A stretch of 10,138 nt of DNA, taken from the NCBI GenBank assembly GCA_003561815.1, contig PWVP01000162.1, positions 1 through 10,138 on the forward strand. The letters run 5' to 3'. The translations under genes were made by a program, and so were the position numbers. This DNA is from Campylobacterota bacterium (lineage in GTDB: Bacteria > Campylobacterota > Campylobacteria > Campylobacterales > SZUA-545). Every line of letters starts with the position of its first letter. Position 1 is the first letter of the stretch. Below the pieces are notes generated by a model. It was given only the letters and a program-made list of their open reading frames with translations, made no database searches and was not told the DNA's origin. Shown in pieces: positions 1 to 6,557 of this stretch.

Positions 1-321
1 AAAACCGTGCTAGAAATATTAGATAAATTTAAAGGTCAATCGGTACTCGAAGTGGATGGTGGATATTTTGCTTATTTTGAGCCAGGGCTCTGGGTTGGTG
101 TCGATGATGAGCTTTGGGAAGACGAAGGGATTCCTTTGGCGTTTCTTGTCGATAAAATTAACAGCAAGGTGTTAAAAGATCCGCACGAAAAAGATTATAG
201 TGGCACGATATATTCCTGGGAGGCGGTTGAGGATTTTGATCCTGATCGGATTGATCCCATAGCTGAGCGAATAGCGGAAATTCTAAAAAACTCAGAAAGT
301 TGGAGTAGCGATGCCCTATAA
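1..321 (+). CDS. Small hypothetical protein, possibly truncated at the window's left edge
   Basis: I do not recognise this family. The frame is open from base 1. The first usable start is GTG at 7, but only six bases precede it, so no ribosome binding site can be judged and the gene may begin outside the window. From the GTG it encodes 104 residues. The product is acidic and soluble, rich in Asp, Glu and aromatic residues (FAYFEPGLWVGVDDELW), and ends in a helix-like stretch (DPIAERIAEILKNS). No signal peptide, membrane segment or catalytic motif is visible. Its base composition is clearly more AT-rich than that of the genes further right, which suggests a foreign or fast-evolving gene. Its last 11 bases overlap the start of the WYL regulator, whose ribosome binding site lies inside it, so the two are probably co-transcribed and translationally coupled. 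The reading frame is likely real; its function is unknown. Confidence 0.6.
   Translation, partial: KTVLEILDKFKGQSVLEVDGGYFAYFEPGLWVGVDDELWEDEGIPLAFLVDKINSKVLKDPHEKDYSGTIYSWEAVEDFDPDRIDPIAERIAEILKNSESWSSDAL
302..305 (+). promoter_or_regulatory. Ribosome binding site of the WYL regulator, inside the upstream gene
   Basis: GGAG lies five bases before the ATG at 311 and within the last codons of the preceding small gene. It supports the ATG at 311 as the true start and suggests translational coupling of the two genes. Confidence 0.6.
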
Positions 322-1228
322 ACACGACTACACTAAAGCCCTCGATCGGCTCAATACCATCCTGATCCGTCTTTATGAGGGCCAAGAGCTTTCGGTGCCG
401 GAGTTGGCGCTGGAGTTTAGCGTGACGGAGCGGACTTTGCAGCGGGACTTTAACGAGCGGCTGGTGCATATGCCGATCGAACGGGTAGGGCGACGCTGGC
501 GGTTAAAAAGGCTGCGAAACGGTGATTCGACGCTTTCGATCGAGGATCGTATCACGCTGGATCTGCTCCGTGGCATGAGCCGTGAGGTGGGGCAGGGCTT
601 TGGCCGAAAAGCCGCCGCACTGCTCAACCGACTGAGTGAAAACGCTGCCACGCCTATCTATGCCCGGCTCAATATCGAGGACATATCCGGCATCGTCGAT
701 GATATCGTGCTGATCGAGCAAGCGATAGCCGATCGGAAGGTTTTGCTGGGCTCTTATCAGCGAGAGAGCCAGATAGAGCCGGTAACGATTCGCCCTCTTA
801 AGATCGCCTGCTTTGAGGGGTTTTGGTATCTTTTGGCGCTGGAGGATGATGGGGTGGATGTGCGCAAATATCACCTGCTTTCATTAAGTAAACTGCGATC
901 TAGCGATCAGCTATTTAACTGGCCGGAACATCTACAAAGCAGTCTGGATAATGCGCTCTCGATCTGGTTTCAGCCGCTCAATGACCCCTTTGATGTGGTT
1001 TTGCTGATCTCTGGCTACGCTGCGAAATACTTTGAGCGCAAACCACTCAAAACACAACGCACTATCCGAAAACTCCCCAGCGGTGAGTTGGAGATCGCCG
1101 TCAGTATCACCTATGAGATGGAGATTGTGCCGCTGGTCAAATACTGGATGCCCCATGTACGGGTGATCGAGCCGCAATACATCGCCGATCGGATCAGAGA
1201 GGATATCAACGCCTATTTGCGTGATTGA
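311..1228 (+). CDS. WYL-domain transcriptional regulator (winged HTH - WYL - WCX)
   Basis: This is a 305-residue DNA-binding regulator of the WYL family. Residues about 11-65 form an N-terminal winged helix-turn-helix (LSVPELALEFSVTERTLQRD as recognition region, then a basic wing with GRRWRLKR). Residues about 127-200 form the WYL domain, with the signature FEGFWYLLAL (W172, Y173, L174) and the later basic strand RKYHLLSLSKL. Residues about 225-303 fit the WCX C-terminal extension. Length and order match the BrxR/CapW/PafBC-type regulators, which are typically dimers; the WYL domain is thought to sense nucleic acid or nucleotide ligands. WYL regulators are common beside mobile genes and antiviral systems, but no named defence gene is visible here. 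The start at 311 has a GGAG site and overlaps the upstream gene by 11 bases. The next gene, an AAA ATPase, has operator-like repeats in its promoter that are plausible binding sites for this protein (inference). The domain call is firm; the target is not known. Confidence 0.92.
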   Translation: MPYKHDYTKALDRLNTILIRLYEGQELSVPELALEFSVTERTLQRDFNERLVHMPIERVGRRWRLKRLRNGDSTLSIEDRITLDLLRGMSREVGQGFGRKAAALLNRLSENAATPIYARLNIEDISGIVDDIVLIEQAIADRKVLLGSYQRESQIEPVTIRPLKIACFEGFWYLLALEDDGVDVRKYHLLSLSKLRSSDQLFNWPEHLQSSLDNALSIWFQPLNDPFDVVLLISGYAAKYFERKPLKTQRTIRKLPSGELEIAVSITYEMEIVPLVKYWMPHVRVIEPQYIADRIREDINAYLRD

Positions 1229-1250
1229 GACTAGAGCGCATCCGTCGATA

Positions 1251-1302
1251 TATAAAGTCTATTTTATAATAAATAGCTACTATTCTAAAGTACATTTTAT
1301 AA
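1251..1302 (+). promoter_or_regulatory. Promoter with two operator-like direct repeats upstream of the AAA ATPase gene
   Basis: This AT-rich spacer contains two 17-bp direct repeats, TAAAGTCTATTTTATAA (1253-1269) and TAAAGTACATTTTATAA (1286-1302), identical at 15 of 17 positions and offset by 33 bp, about three helical turns. Each repeat is also an imperfect inverted repeat (TATAAA, 6-base spacer, TTTATA for the first). A perfect -10 box, TATAAT (1265-1270), overlaps the first repeat and is itself flanked by CTATTT and AAATAG. No clear -35 box is seen, which is usual for Campylobacterota promoters. The second repeat ends against the ribosome binding site. A dimeric repressor bound here would block both polymerase and the leader. 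The neighbouring WYL regulator is the obvious candidate, which is inference. Confidence 0.6.
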
Positions 1303-1305
1303 GGG
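1301..1305 (+). promoter_or_regulatory. Ribosome binding site of the AAA ATPase gene
   Basis: AAGGG lies seven bases before the ATG at 1313 and overlaps the end of the second operator-like repeat. It fixes the start choice at 1313. Confidence 0.6.
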
Positions 1306-1312
1306 CTTCGCG

Positions 1313-2500
1313 ATGGATCTCACCGCATTACAAAAAATCTCCACCCATATCCTCTCCCGTCCTGTTCCAGAGTACAAACGCTACCTCTATGAAAAGATCG
1401 ACTTTGACAGTAAGCTGATCGGTATCAAAGGCGCGCGCGGTGCGGGTAAAAGTACGCTGCTTTTGCAGTATGCCCACAGTTTGAACCTGCCTGCTTCAAA
1501 GGTGCTTTTTGCGGCCTGCGATCACCCGGCCATGAGCGGCGTGAGCCTGTATGAAGTGGCCGAGAGTTTTTATGCCCGTGGCGGCAGAGTGCTGATTTTT
1601 GATGAGATTCACAAAGCCAAAGAGTTCTCCCGTGAGCTGAAGGCGATTTACGATGTGTTTGATCTGCAGGTGCTTTTTAGCGGCTCTTCGGCACTGCAAA
1701 TACAGAATCAGGTGGCCGATCTGTCCAGACGGGCGGTGATTCACACGCTGGGGGTTTTGTCGCTGCGGGAGTTTTGTGAGCTGCAAACCGGTCTTACGCT
1801 TGTGGCCTATCCGTTGGGTGAAATTGTGGCGCACCATGAGGATATCGCCGCCGGGATCGTTTGCCAGCTTAGACCGCTAGAGCAGATGGCAAACTATCTG
1901 GAGTATGGCTGTTATCCCTTTTTTCGCGAATCACTGCCCGACTATCCCACCAAACTTCTAGAGGTGATCAATCTCACGATCGATTCGGATCTCTGCAGCA
2001 TCTACCATATCGATCCAGCCAAACTGGATAAGCTGAGAAAGATCCTCTATATGCTCTGTGCGAGCGACCCTTATGAGCTCAATATCTCCAAACTCAGCGC
2101 CGCCGTGGGCGCTTCGTGGCCCACGCTTCAGAAGTACCTGGAGCGGATGGATGCGGGGAGTTTGATTCATATCGTCCGGGGTGGGGAAGGGATGCGCGCG
2201 GTGAATAAGCCCGATAAACTGCTGCTGGATAATCCCAATCTTTTCGCAGTTTTGTGCGCCGATGCCAATCGGGGATCGGTTAGAGAGAGCTTTTTTGTCT
2301 CGCAGGTGGGGCTGGATCATGAGGTGCACTATCACGATCGGGGCGATTTCGTGGTGGATGGGAAAATGGTGTTTGAGATAGGCGGCGCCTCTAAAACCAC
2401 GCGCCAACTCAAAGGCGAAGCGGGTGCCGTACTGGCCGATGATATCGAGATGGGTGCTGAGCAGAAAATCCCGCTGTGGTTGATGGGGTTTTTGTATTGA
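1313..2500 (+). CDS. AAA family ATPase (AAA_14) with C-terminal DUF4143-like domain
   Basis: This is a 395-residue soluble protein with an N-terminal P-loop ATPase domain. The Walker A motif GARGAGKST is at residues 40-48. Walker B is RVLIFDEIHKA, with D97 and E98. A sensor-like strand, VLFSGSSAL, lies at about 120-128, followed by Arg139-Arg140, which may act in ATP hydrolysis. Residues about 245-288 form a winged-helix linker (ISKLSAAVGASWPTLQKYLERM). The C-terminal part resembles DUF4143, a fold related to PD-(D/E)XK nucleases: E325, GDFVVDG at 344-350 and FEIGGASKT at 354-362. The canonical EVK lysine is replaced by Gly-Gly, with a lysine a few residues later at 361. I recall the FEIGG and IPLWLxGFLY ending as a conserved variant in Campylobacterota and Bacteroidota relatives, so this is probably not decay. 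The biological role of these ATPases is not established. The gene follows the WYL regulator after 84 bases and has its own operator-like promoter. It ends before a hairpin shared with the convergent cation pump gene. Confidence 0.85.
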   Translation: MDLTALQKISTHILSRPVPEYKRYLYEKIDFDSKLIGIKGARGAGKSTLLLQYAHSLNLPASKVLFAACDHPAMSGVSLYEVAESFYARGGRVLIFDEIHKAKEFSRELKAIYDVFDLQVLFSGSSALQIQNQVADLSRRAVIHTLGVLSLREFCELQTGLTLVAYPLGEIVAHHEDIAAGIVCQLRPLEQMANYLEYGCYPFFRESLPDYPTKLLEVINLTIDSDLCSIYHIDPAKLDKLRKILYMLCASDPYELNISKLSAAVGASWPTLQKYLERMDAGSLIHIVRGGEGMRAVNKPDKLLLDNPNLFAVLCADANRGSVRESFFVSQVGLDHEVHYHDRGDFVVDGKMVFEIGGASKTTRQLKGEAGAVLADDIEMGAEQKIPLWLMGFLY

Positions 2501-2505
2501 GCCGA

Positions 2506-2530
2506 TCTGGCACCCGTTTGGGGTGCCAGA
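2506..2530. terminator. Hairpin between convergent genes, probable bidirectional terminator
   Basis: TCTGGCACCC (2506-2515) pairs perfectly with GGGTGCCAGA (2521-2530) across a 5-base loop, giving a 10-bp GC-rich stem. It sits 5 bases after the AAA ATPase stop and 9 bases after the cation pump stop, read from either strand. Neither strand has a U-run after the stem, so it is not a textbook intrinsic terminator. It may instead act as a 3'-end stabiliser for both transcripts. Directly beside it is a second perfect palindrome, AACGGCCGTT (2532-2541), which overlaps the pump gene's stop codon. Confidence 0.6.
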
Positions 2531-2539
2531 GAACGGCCG

Positions 2540-5257
2540 TTAGCCCTGCGTCTTTTGGCGTTTCATGCGCCAGAGGGTTTTCTCACCCTCTACCACCAGA
2601 AGGACAAAGAGACCGTAAAAGATCATCACCATCCAGTCATTGAGGGTGATGGGGGCACTCTGAAAGAGGGTGTTCATCACCGGGGTGTAGATAAAGAGCA
2701 GCTGACTGATCAGCATCAGCGCCACACCGCCGATTACCCACGGATTGGAGAAGATGCTGGTTTGGAAGATGCTGGTGCTCAGTGTGCGGCAGTTGATAAG
2801 ATAGAAGCTCTGCACCACCACAAAGAGCGTTACCGCCAGTGTTCGCGCCTCCTCGACACTGCGCCCTTCGGCCAGCGCCATCTGGAAGAGGTAAAACGCC
2901 CCAAAGAGCAGAAAGAAGCTGATCAAGAAAATCCGTCCGATCACCTCTGCGCTCAAAATTGGCGAGTCGGGCTCCCTGGGTGGCCGGTTCATAATGCCCC
3001 TCTCTTTAGGCTCGAAGGCGAGCATCAGACCGAGGAAGATGGCGGTGGTCATATTGAGCCACAGCGCCTGCACCGGCAGTACCGGCAGCGTCGCGCCGAT
3101 GAGTACGGCGAGCATAATCACCAGACCCTGACCCAGATTGGTCGGCAGAATCCAGGAGATAAACTTGATGAGGTTGTCATAAACGCCGCGCCCCTCCTCG
3201 ACCGCAGCTTCGATAGAGGCGAAGTTATCATCGGTGAGCACCATATCGGAGGCCTCTTTAGCCACTTCGGTGCCCGCCATGCCCATCGCCACGCCGATAT
3301 CGGCCTGCTTGAGGGCGGGCGCGTCGTTGACACCGTCGCCGGTCATGGCCACCACCTGCCTTTTAGCCTGCAAGGCGGTGACTAGCTTAAGCTTCTGCTC
3401 CGGGGCAACCCGGGCGAAGACATGGACATCCTTCGCCACTTTCAGAAGTTCGTGATCGCTCATTTTCGAGAGCTCCGCGCCGGTGATTGCTGCCAGCTTC
3501 CCGCTGGTTTTACCACCGATACCGATCTGCCGTGCGATCGCCTCGGCGGTGATGGCGTGATCACCGGTGATCATCTTCACCTGTACTCCCGCCTTTTGGC
3601 AAGCGGCCACAGCGGTGATCGCCTCAGCCCGCGGCGGATCGATCATCGCTTGGAGCCCTAGAAAGACCAGATCGTGCATCTTATCTTCACGGAGGGGGTC
3701 AAGCGTCGTAAAGGTGCTGCTCTGATAGCTGGCACCGAAGGCGAGTACCCGCAGCCCCTCCCCGGCAAGCTGTTTAGCCTGCTCTTCGATCGCTGCTTTA
3801 TCGATGGCCACCTTCTCCCCGGTGGCGGTGAGCATCTGATCGCACCGCTCGAGAATCTTCTCTAGTGAACCTTTGATATAGAGGACATTATCATCGGCGG
3901 CACTGGGGTGGAGCGTGGCCATGTATTGGCGATCGGACTCAAAAGGGATCGCATCCAAGCGCGGATGCTCGTTATCCAGCGCTTCGCGATCGAGACCGAT
4001 TTTGGCCCCGCTGACTAAAAGCGCCCCCTCTGTCGGGTCTCCTTCGACCAGATAGCGCCCCTCCTTTTGAACCAGAAGGGAGTCGTTACACAAAAGCCCC
4101 GCGCGCAGTGTCTCATAAAGACCACGGTTGTCATGGGGGTTAAAGGGGGCATCTTTTAAGGTGAGCTCCCCTTTGGGCTCGTAGCCGCCTCCGCTAATCT
4201 TATAGGTCTCACCACCGCTGTAGACATGCTGGACCGTCATCTGATTTTCGGTCAGGGTGCCGGTCTTATCCGAGCAGATCACCGTGGTGCTGCCCAGTGT
4301 TTCAACGGCGGGGAGTTTACGGATGATGGCGTTTCGCCCGGCCATCTTGCTCACCCCGATTGCCAGGGTGATGGTCACGACCGCTGGTAGCCCTTCAGGG
4401 ATCGCTGCTACCGCCAGCGCCACCGCGGCCATAAAGGTATCCACCGCCGCCTGTCCACGCAGAAGCCCCACCAGGAAGGTAACCGCCGCGAGAGCGAGAA
4501 TCACCCAGAGCAGGATCTTTGAAAAGGCGGTGATCTTTTGGGTGAGCGGGGTCTCGATCTCGGTCGCCTCATTAATCAGGTGCGCGATTTTACCGGTCTC
4601 GGTGCTATCACCGGTGGCGATCACCACCCCGGTTCCCTGACCGTAGGTGACCAGCGTACCGGCGAAGGCCATATTGACCCGATCGGCTAAAACCGTCTCC
4701 TCATCGAGCTTCACCCGCTCCTTTTGGCTGCTGACCGACTCACCCGTTAGCGCCGACTCATCGATCTGAAGATCCCGCGCTTTAAAGAGTCGCAGATCGG
4801 CGGGCACCTTATCCCCTGAAGCGAGGAAGATAATATCCCCTGGCACCAGCTCGGTGGCGCTAATCTGCTGTTTCTTCCCGTTTCTGAGCACGGTGGCCTG
4901 GGAGGAGAGGAGATTTTTAAGAGAGTTGATCGCCGCTTCGGCTTTGGACTCCTGGACATACCCGATAATGGCGTTGGCCAGCACCACACCAAAGATCACC
5001 GCCGAATCAACCGCCTCCCCTAAAAGCGCGGCCACGGTACCGGCCACAATCAGAATGTAGATGAGTGGATTGTGAAACTGGAGTAAAAAGCGTACCAGCG
5101 GATGAACCGGCTTCTTCTGGCTGATGCGGTTCTCACCAAACAGGCGGGTGCGCTCTTGCACCTCCTGATCGTTTAACCCCTTTTGGTGGTCACTCTTGAG
5201 TGCATTGAAGACATCCTCTTCGGCCAGATGGTGCCAAAGATCTGGAAGCTTTTCCAT
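2540..5257 (-). CDS. P2-type cation-transporting P-type ATPase (Ca2+-ATPase-like, substrate uncertain)
   Basis: This 905-residue integral membrane pump uses ATP to move cations across the cytoplasmic membrane. The N-terminal cation ATPase domain (1-75) is followed by M1-M2 (about 62-101). The actuator domain has TGES at 171-174. M3-M4 contain the PEGL motif at 287-290. The phosphorylation site is DKTGTLT, with the acceptor Asp330. Nucleotide-domain KGSLE is at 462-466, and the hinge motifs are TGDHAITA (564-571) and TGDGVNDAP (639-647). M5-M10 fill about 693-890. Length and motif order fit complete P2A/P2B pumps related to bacterial Ca2+-ATPases. Compared with SERCA, E309 is kept (E288), as are N768 (N707), N796 (N735) and T799 (T738). 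E771 corresponds to Gln710 and D800 to Ala739, so Ca2+ specificity should not be assumed. ATG at 5257 has an AAGGG site seven bases upstream. The gene follows queC by 58 bases on the same strand and probably has its own promoter. Confidence 0.93.
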   Translation of the reverse strand: MEKLPDLWHHLAEEDVFNALKSDHQKGLNDQEVQERTRLFGENRISQKKPVHPLVRFLLQFHNPLIYILIVAGTVAALLGEAVDSAVIFGVVLANAIIGYVQESKAEAAINSLKNLLSSQATVLRNGKKQQISATELVPGDIIFLASGDKVPADLRLFKARDLQIDESALTGESVSSQKERVKLDEETVLADRVNMAFAGTLVTYGQGTGVVIATGDSTETGKIAHLINEATEIETPLTQKITAFSKILLWVILALAAVTFLVGLLRGQAAVDTFMAAVALAVAAIPEGLPAVVTITLAIGVSKMAGRNAIIRKLPAVETLGSTTVICSDKTGTLTENQMTVQHVYSGGETYKISGGGYEPKGELTLKDAPFNPHDNRGLYETLRAGLLCNDSLLVQKEGRYLVEGDPTEGALLVSGAKIGLDREALDNEHPRLDAIPFESDRQYMATLHPSAADDNVLYIKGSLEKILERCDQMLTATGEKVAIDKAAIEEQAKQLAGEGLRVLAFGASYQSSTFTTLDPLREDKMHDLVFLGLQAMIDPPRAEAITAVAACQKAGVQVKMITGDHAITAEAIARQIGIGGKTSGKLAAITGAELSKMSDHELLKVAKDVHVFARVAPEQKLKLVTALQAKRQVVAMTGDGVNDAPALKQADIGVAMGMAGTEVAKEASDMVLTDDNFASIEAAVEEGRGVYDNLIKFISWILPTNLGQGLVIMLAVLIGATLPVLPVQALWLNMTTAIFLGLMLAFEPKERGIMNRPPREPDSPILSAEVIGRIFLISFFLLFGAFYLFQMALAEGRSVEEARTLAVTLFVVVQSFYLINCRTLSTSIFQTSIFSNPWVIGGVALMLISQLLFIYTPVMNTLFQSAPITLNDWMVMIFYGLFVLLVVEGEKTLWRMKRQKTQG

Positions 5258-5287
5258 CGCGAGACCCTTTTTTGTTGAGCTTCGACG

Positions 5288-5295
5288 ATTGTATC
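5288..5295 (-). promoter_or_regulatory. Possible -10 box of the cation pump gene
   Basis: On the minus strand, GATACAAT (TACAAT as -10) lies about 30 bases upstream of the pump's ATG, preceded by an AT-rich stretch (TGTAAAATAATTC) and no well-placed -35 box. This fits the relaxed sigma-70 promoters of Campylobacterota, but it is a weak motif and co-transcription from queC is also possible. Confidence 0.35.
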
Positions 5296-5315
5296 AGAAT
5301 TATTTTACAGCTTTG

Positions 5316-5981
5316 TCACCGTTTTTGATAGGCGATGGGATCGGTTAGCCCCGCTTTTTTAAAGCCTTTGAGCCGCAGATGGCAGCTTTCGCACTCACCG
5401 CAGGCGGCCTCAGACTGCTCGTAGCAGCTCCAGGTTAGCTCCATCGGCACACTCAGCCGGGCCGCTTCGGCGACGATCTGCTCCTTTTTCAGATGGACCA
5501 GCGGGGCGAGCAGGGTGAGGCGGGTCTGCTCTTTGGTGCCCTGATTGATCGCCTCTTGCATGGCGTCTAGGAAACTTTCGCGGCAGTCGGGATAGCCGCT
5601 GGAGTCCTCCTCCACCGCGCCGATGACGATCGCTTCGGCCTGCTCTTTTTCGGCGATGGCCGCAGCGATGGAGAGGAAGATGCCGTTTCGAAAGGGGACA
5701 TAGGTGATGGGCACCCCCGCCCCCGGTGCGCCTTTGGGCACCCCGATCGTCTCATCGGTCAGGGCCGAGGCGCCGATGGTTTTGAAAAAATCGAGCGGGA
5801 TTAGATAGCGGCGATCGATACCGTAGTGATCGCACACCGCGTGAAACGCCTCGCGCTCTTTGGATTCGGTGCGCTGTTTGTAGTCAAAGTGCACCGCAAT
5901 CACCTCATGGCCCGCCTCTTGCATCTTGGCGCAGGCGAGGGTGCTGTCCATTCCACCGGAGAGAATCGAAACCACACGCAC
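5316..5981 (-). CDS. queC: 7-cyano-7-deazaguanine synthase QueC
   Basis: QueC converts 7-carboxy-7-deazaguanine to preQ0 using ATP and ammonia, a step towards queuosine in tRNA anticodons; it acts in the cytosol. The 221-residue product has the PP-loop SGGMDS (8-13), a YVPFRNG motif (94-100), SGYPDCR (128-134) and the C-terminal zinc-binding cysteines C186, C194, C197 and C200 in the pattern SC-x7-C-x2-C-x2-C. Length is typical of the family. The start is GTG at 5981, supported by AAAGG (5988-5992) six bases upstream; no ATG gives a better fit to the conserved MRVVSILSGG beginning. The gene is divergent from flgB, with 140 bases between them, and the cation pump gene follows on the same strand. 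I see no preQ1 riboswitch fold before it. The other queuosine genes (queD, queE, queF) are not in the window. Confidence 0.95.
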   Translation of the reverse strand: MRVVSILSGGMDSTLACAKMQEAGHEVIAVHFDYKQRTESKEREAFHAVCDHYGIDRRYLIPLDFFKTIGASALTDETIGVPKGAPGAGVPITYVPFRNGIFLSIAAAIAEKEQAEAIVIGAVEEDSSGYPDCRESFLDAMQEAINQGTKEQTRLTLLAPLVHLKKEQIVAEAARLSVPMELTWSCYEQSEAACGECESCHLRLKGFKKAGLTDPIAYQKR

Positions 5982-6044
5982 GAAGAACCTTTGTGGGGAG
6001 TTTAACTAGGCGATCTTAGCGCAAAGGCTGTGAACATCAGCTTT

Positions 6045-6063
6045 CTGGAATAATTATTGCTCT
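6045..6063 (+). promoter_or_regulatory. Sigma-54 (RpoN) promoter of flgB
   Basis: CTGGAATAATTATTGCTC contains GG at 6047-6048 and GC at 6059-6060, separated by exactly ten bases. It agrees well with the -24/-12 sigma-54 consensus (TGGmAC-N4-TTGCw). In Campylobacterota, flagellar rod and hook genes such as flgB are known RpoN-dependent class II genes, so position and target agree. Transcription would start around 6071-6073, leaving a leader of about 50 bases before the flgB ATG at 6122. Confidence 0.8.
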
Positions 6064-6088
6064 ACAATAGCCAGCAAAAGTGGCGCTT

Positions 6089-6101
6089 CGGGCTCTGCCC
6101 G
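6089..6101 (+). other. Small GC-rich hairpin in the flgB leader
   Basis: CGGGC-TCT-GCCCG forms a perfect 5-bp stem with a three-base loop, between the predicted sigma-54 start site and the flgB ribosome binding site (AAGG at 6112-6115). There is no U-run, so a terminator is unlikely. It could affect mRNA stability or be part of a dispersed repeat; its role is unknown. Confidence 0.4.
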
Positions 6102-6121
6102 GTGGTGCAGAAAGGTCTGAA

Positions 6122-6547
6122 ATGATCGAGTTTAATCGCTCCAATAAATACATCGATGCGGCCCTGAATGGCCGGGCGACCCGTCAGGATCTGATCGCTA
6201 GTAACCTGGCCAATGTGGACACCCCCTACTACCGATCCAGAGATATTCACTTCGAAGAGATGCTGGCACAAGAGGCGCATAAAGAGTTTAACCGCCACAG
6301 AGAGCAGAAGCTCTCCATGGCCAGCAGCTCTGAGATGCATCTGCAGCCGCGTGATCGCGGACCGCAAAAGCCGGTGCTCTTCTACCGCGACGGCCACATG
6401 GCGCGCAACGACGGCAACACGGTCGATCTCGATGTGGAAACCAGCGAGCTCTCGAAAAACGGTGTGATGTACGATGCGCTCATCAGCGCGCGGCGCAAAA
6501 ACAACGCCATCTTCCATGCGGTGGTGGATGCCGGGCGAAACCTCTAA
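6122..6547 (+). CDS. flgB: Flagellar basal-body rod protein FlgB
   Basis: FlgB is one of the proximal rod subunits of the flagellar basal body and is exported through the flagellar type III apparatus to the periplasm. The 141-residue product has the usual length. Residues about 21-33 carry the rod/hook family N-terminal motif SNLANVDTPYYRSRDI. The C-terminal helix region (DLDVETSELSKNGVMYDALISARRKNNAI) is the matching conserved segment. As expected for this exported family there is no cleavable signal peptide. ATG at 6122 is chosen over an upstream in-frame ATG at 6080, because 6122 has a good ribosome binding site (AAGG, 6112-6115) and the extra 14 codons would overlap the hairpin leader and do not look like FlgB. 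A sigma-54 promoter lies about 60 bases upstream. It is odd that flgC and fliE, the usual downstream partners in this phylum, are absent; the next gene is an NAD(P)HX repair enzyme starting 10 bases after the stop. Confidence 0.93.
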   Translation: MIEFNRSNKYIDAALNGRATRQDLIASNLANVDTPYYRSRDIHFEEMLAQEAHKEFNRHREQKLSMASSSEMHLQPRDRGPQKPVLFYRDGHMARNDGNTVDLDVETSELSKNGVMYDALISARRKNNAIFHAVVDAGRNL

Positions 6548-6551
6548 GGAG
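6545..6551 (+). promoter_or_regulatory. Strong ribosome binding site overlapping the flgB stop
   Basis: TAAGGAG includes the flgB TAA stop (6545-6547) and lies six bases before the ATG at 6558. A terminating ribosome on flgB would be placed directly over this site, so the two genes are probably translationally coupled. Confidence 0.7.
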
Positions 6552-6557
6552 TAGTCG

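Noticed and set aside
158..469. Minus-strand open frame across the start of the WYL gene
   Set aside because: It overlaps two better-supported plus-strand genes, has no ribosome binding site that stands out, and has no recognisable motif.
1221..1418. Small plus-strand frame between the WYL and ATPase genes
   Set aside because: It covers the promoter repeats and runs out of frame into the ATPase gene, and its composition is that of non-coding AT-rich DNA.
2555..3385. Long plus-strand open frame (276 codons) inside the cation pump gene
   Set aside because: It is antisense to a fully conserved P-type ATPase, has a His/Gln/Glu-rich composition typical of a reverse-frame shadow, and matches no family I know.
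5982..6044. preQ1-type riboswitch before queC
   Set aside because: The stretch upstream of queC shows no H-type pseudoknot pattern or A-rich tail near the ribosome binding site; only a plain AAAGG site is visible.
6080..6121. N-terminal extension of FlgB from an upstream ATG
   Set aside because: The extra residues are encoded by the leader hairpin, do not resemble FlgB, and the internal ATG at 6122 has a proper ribosome binding site.
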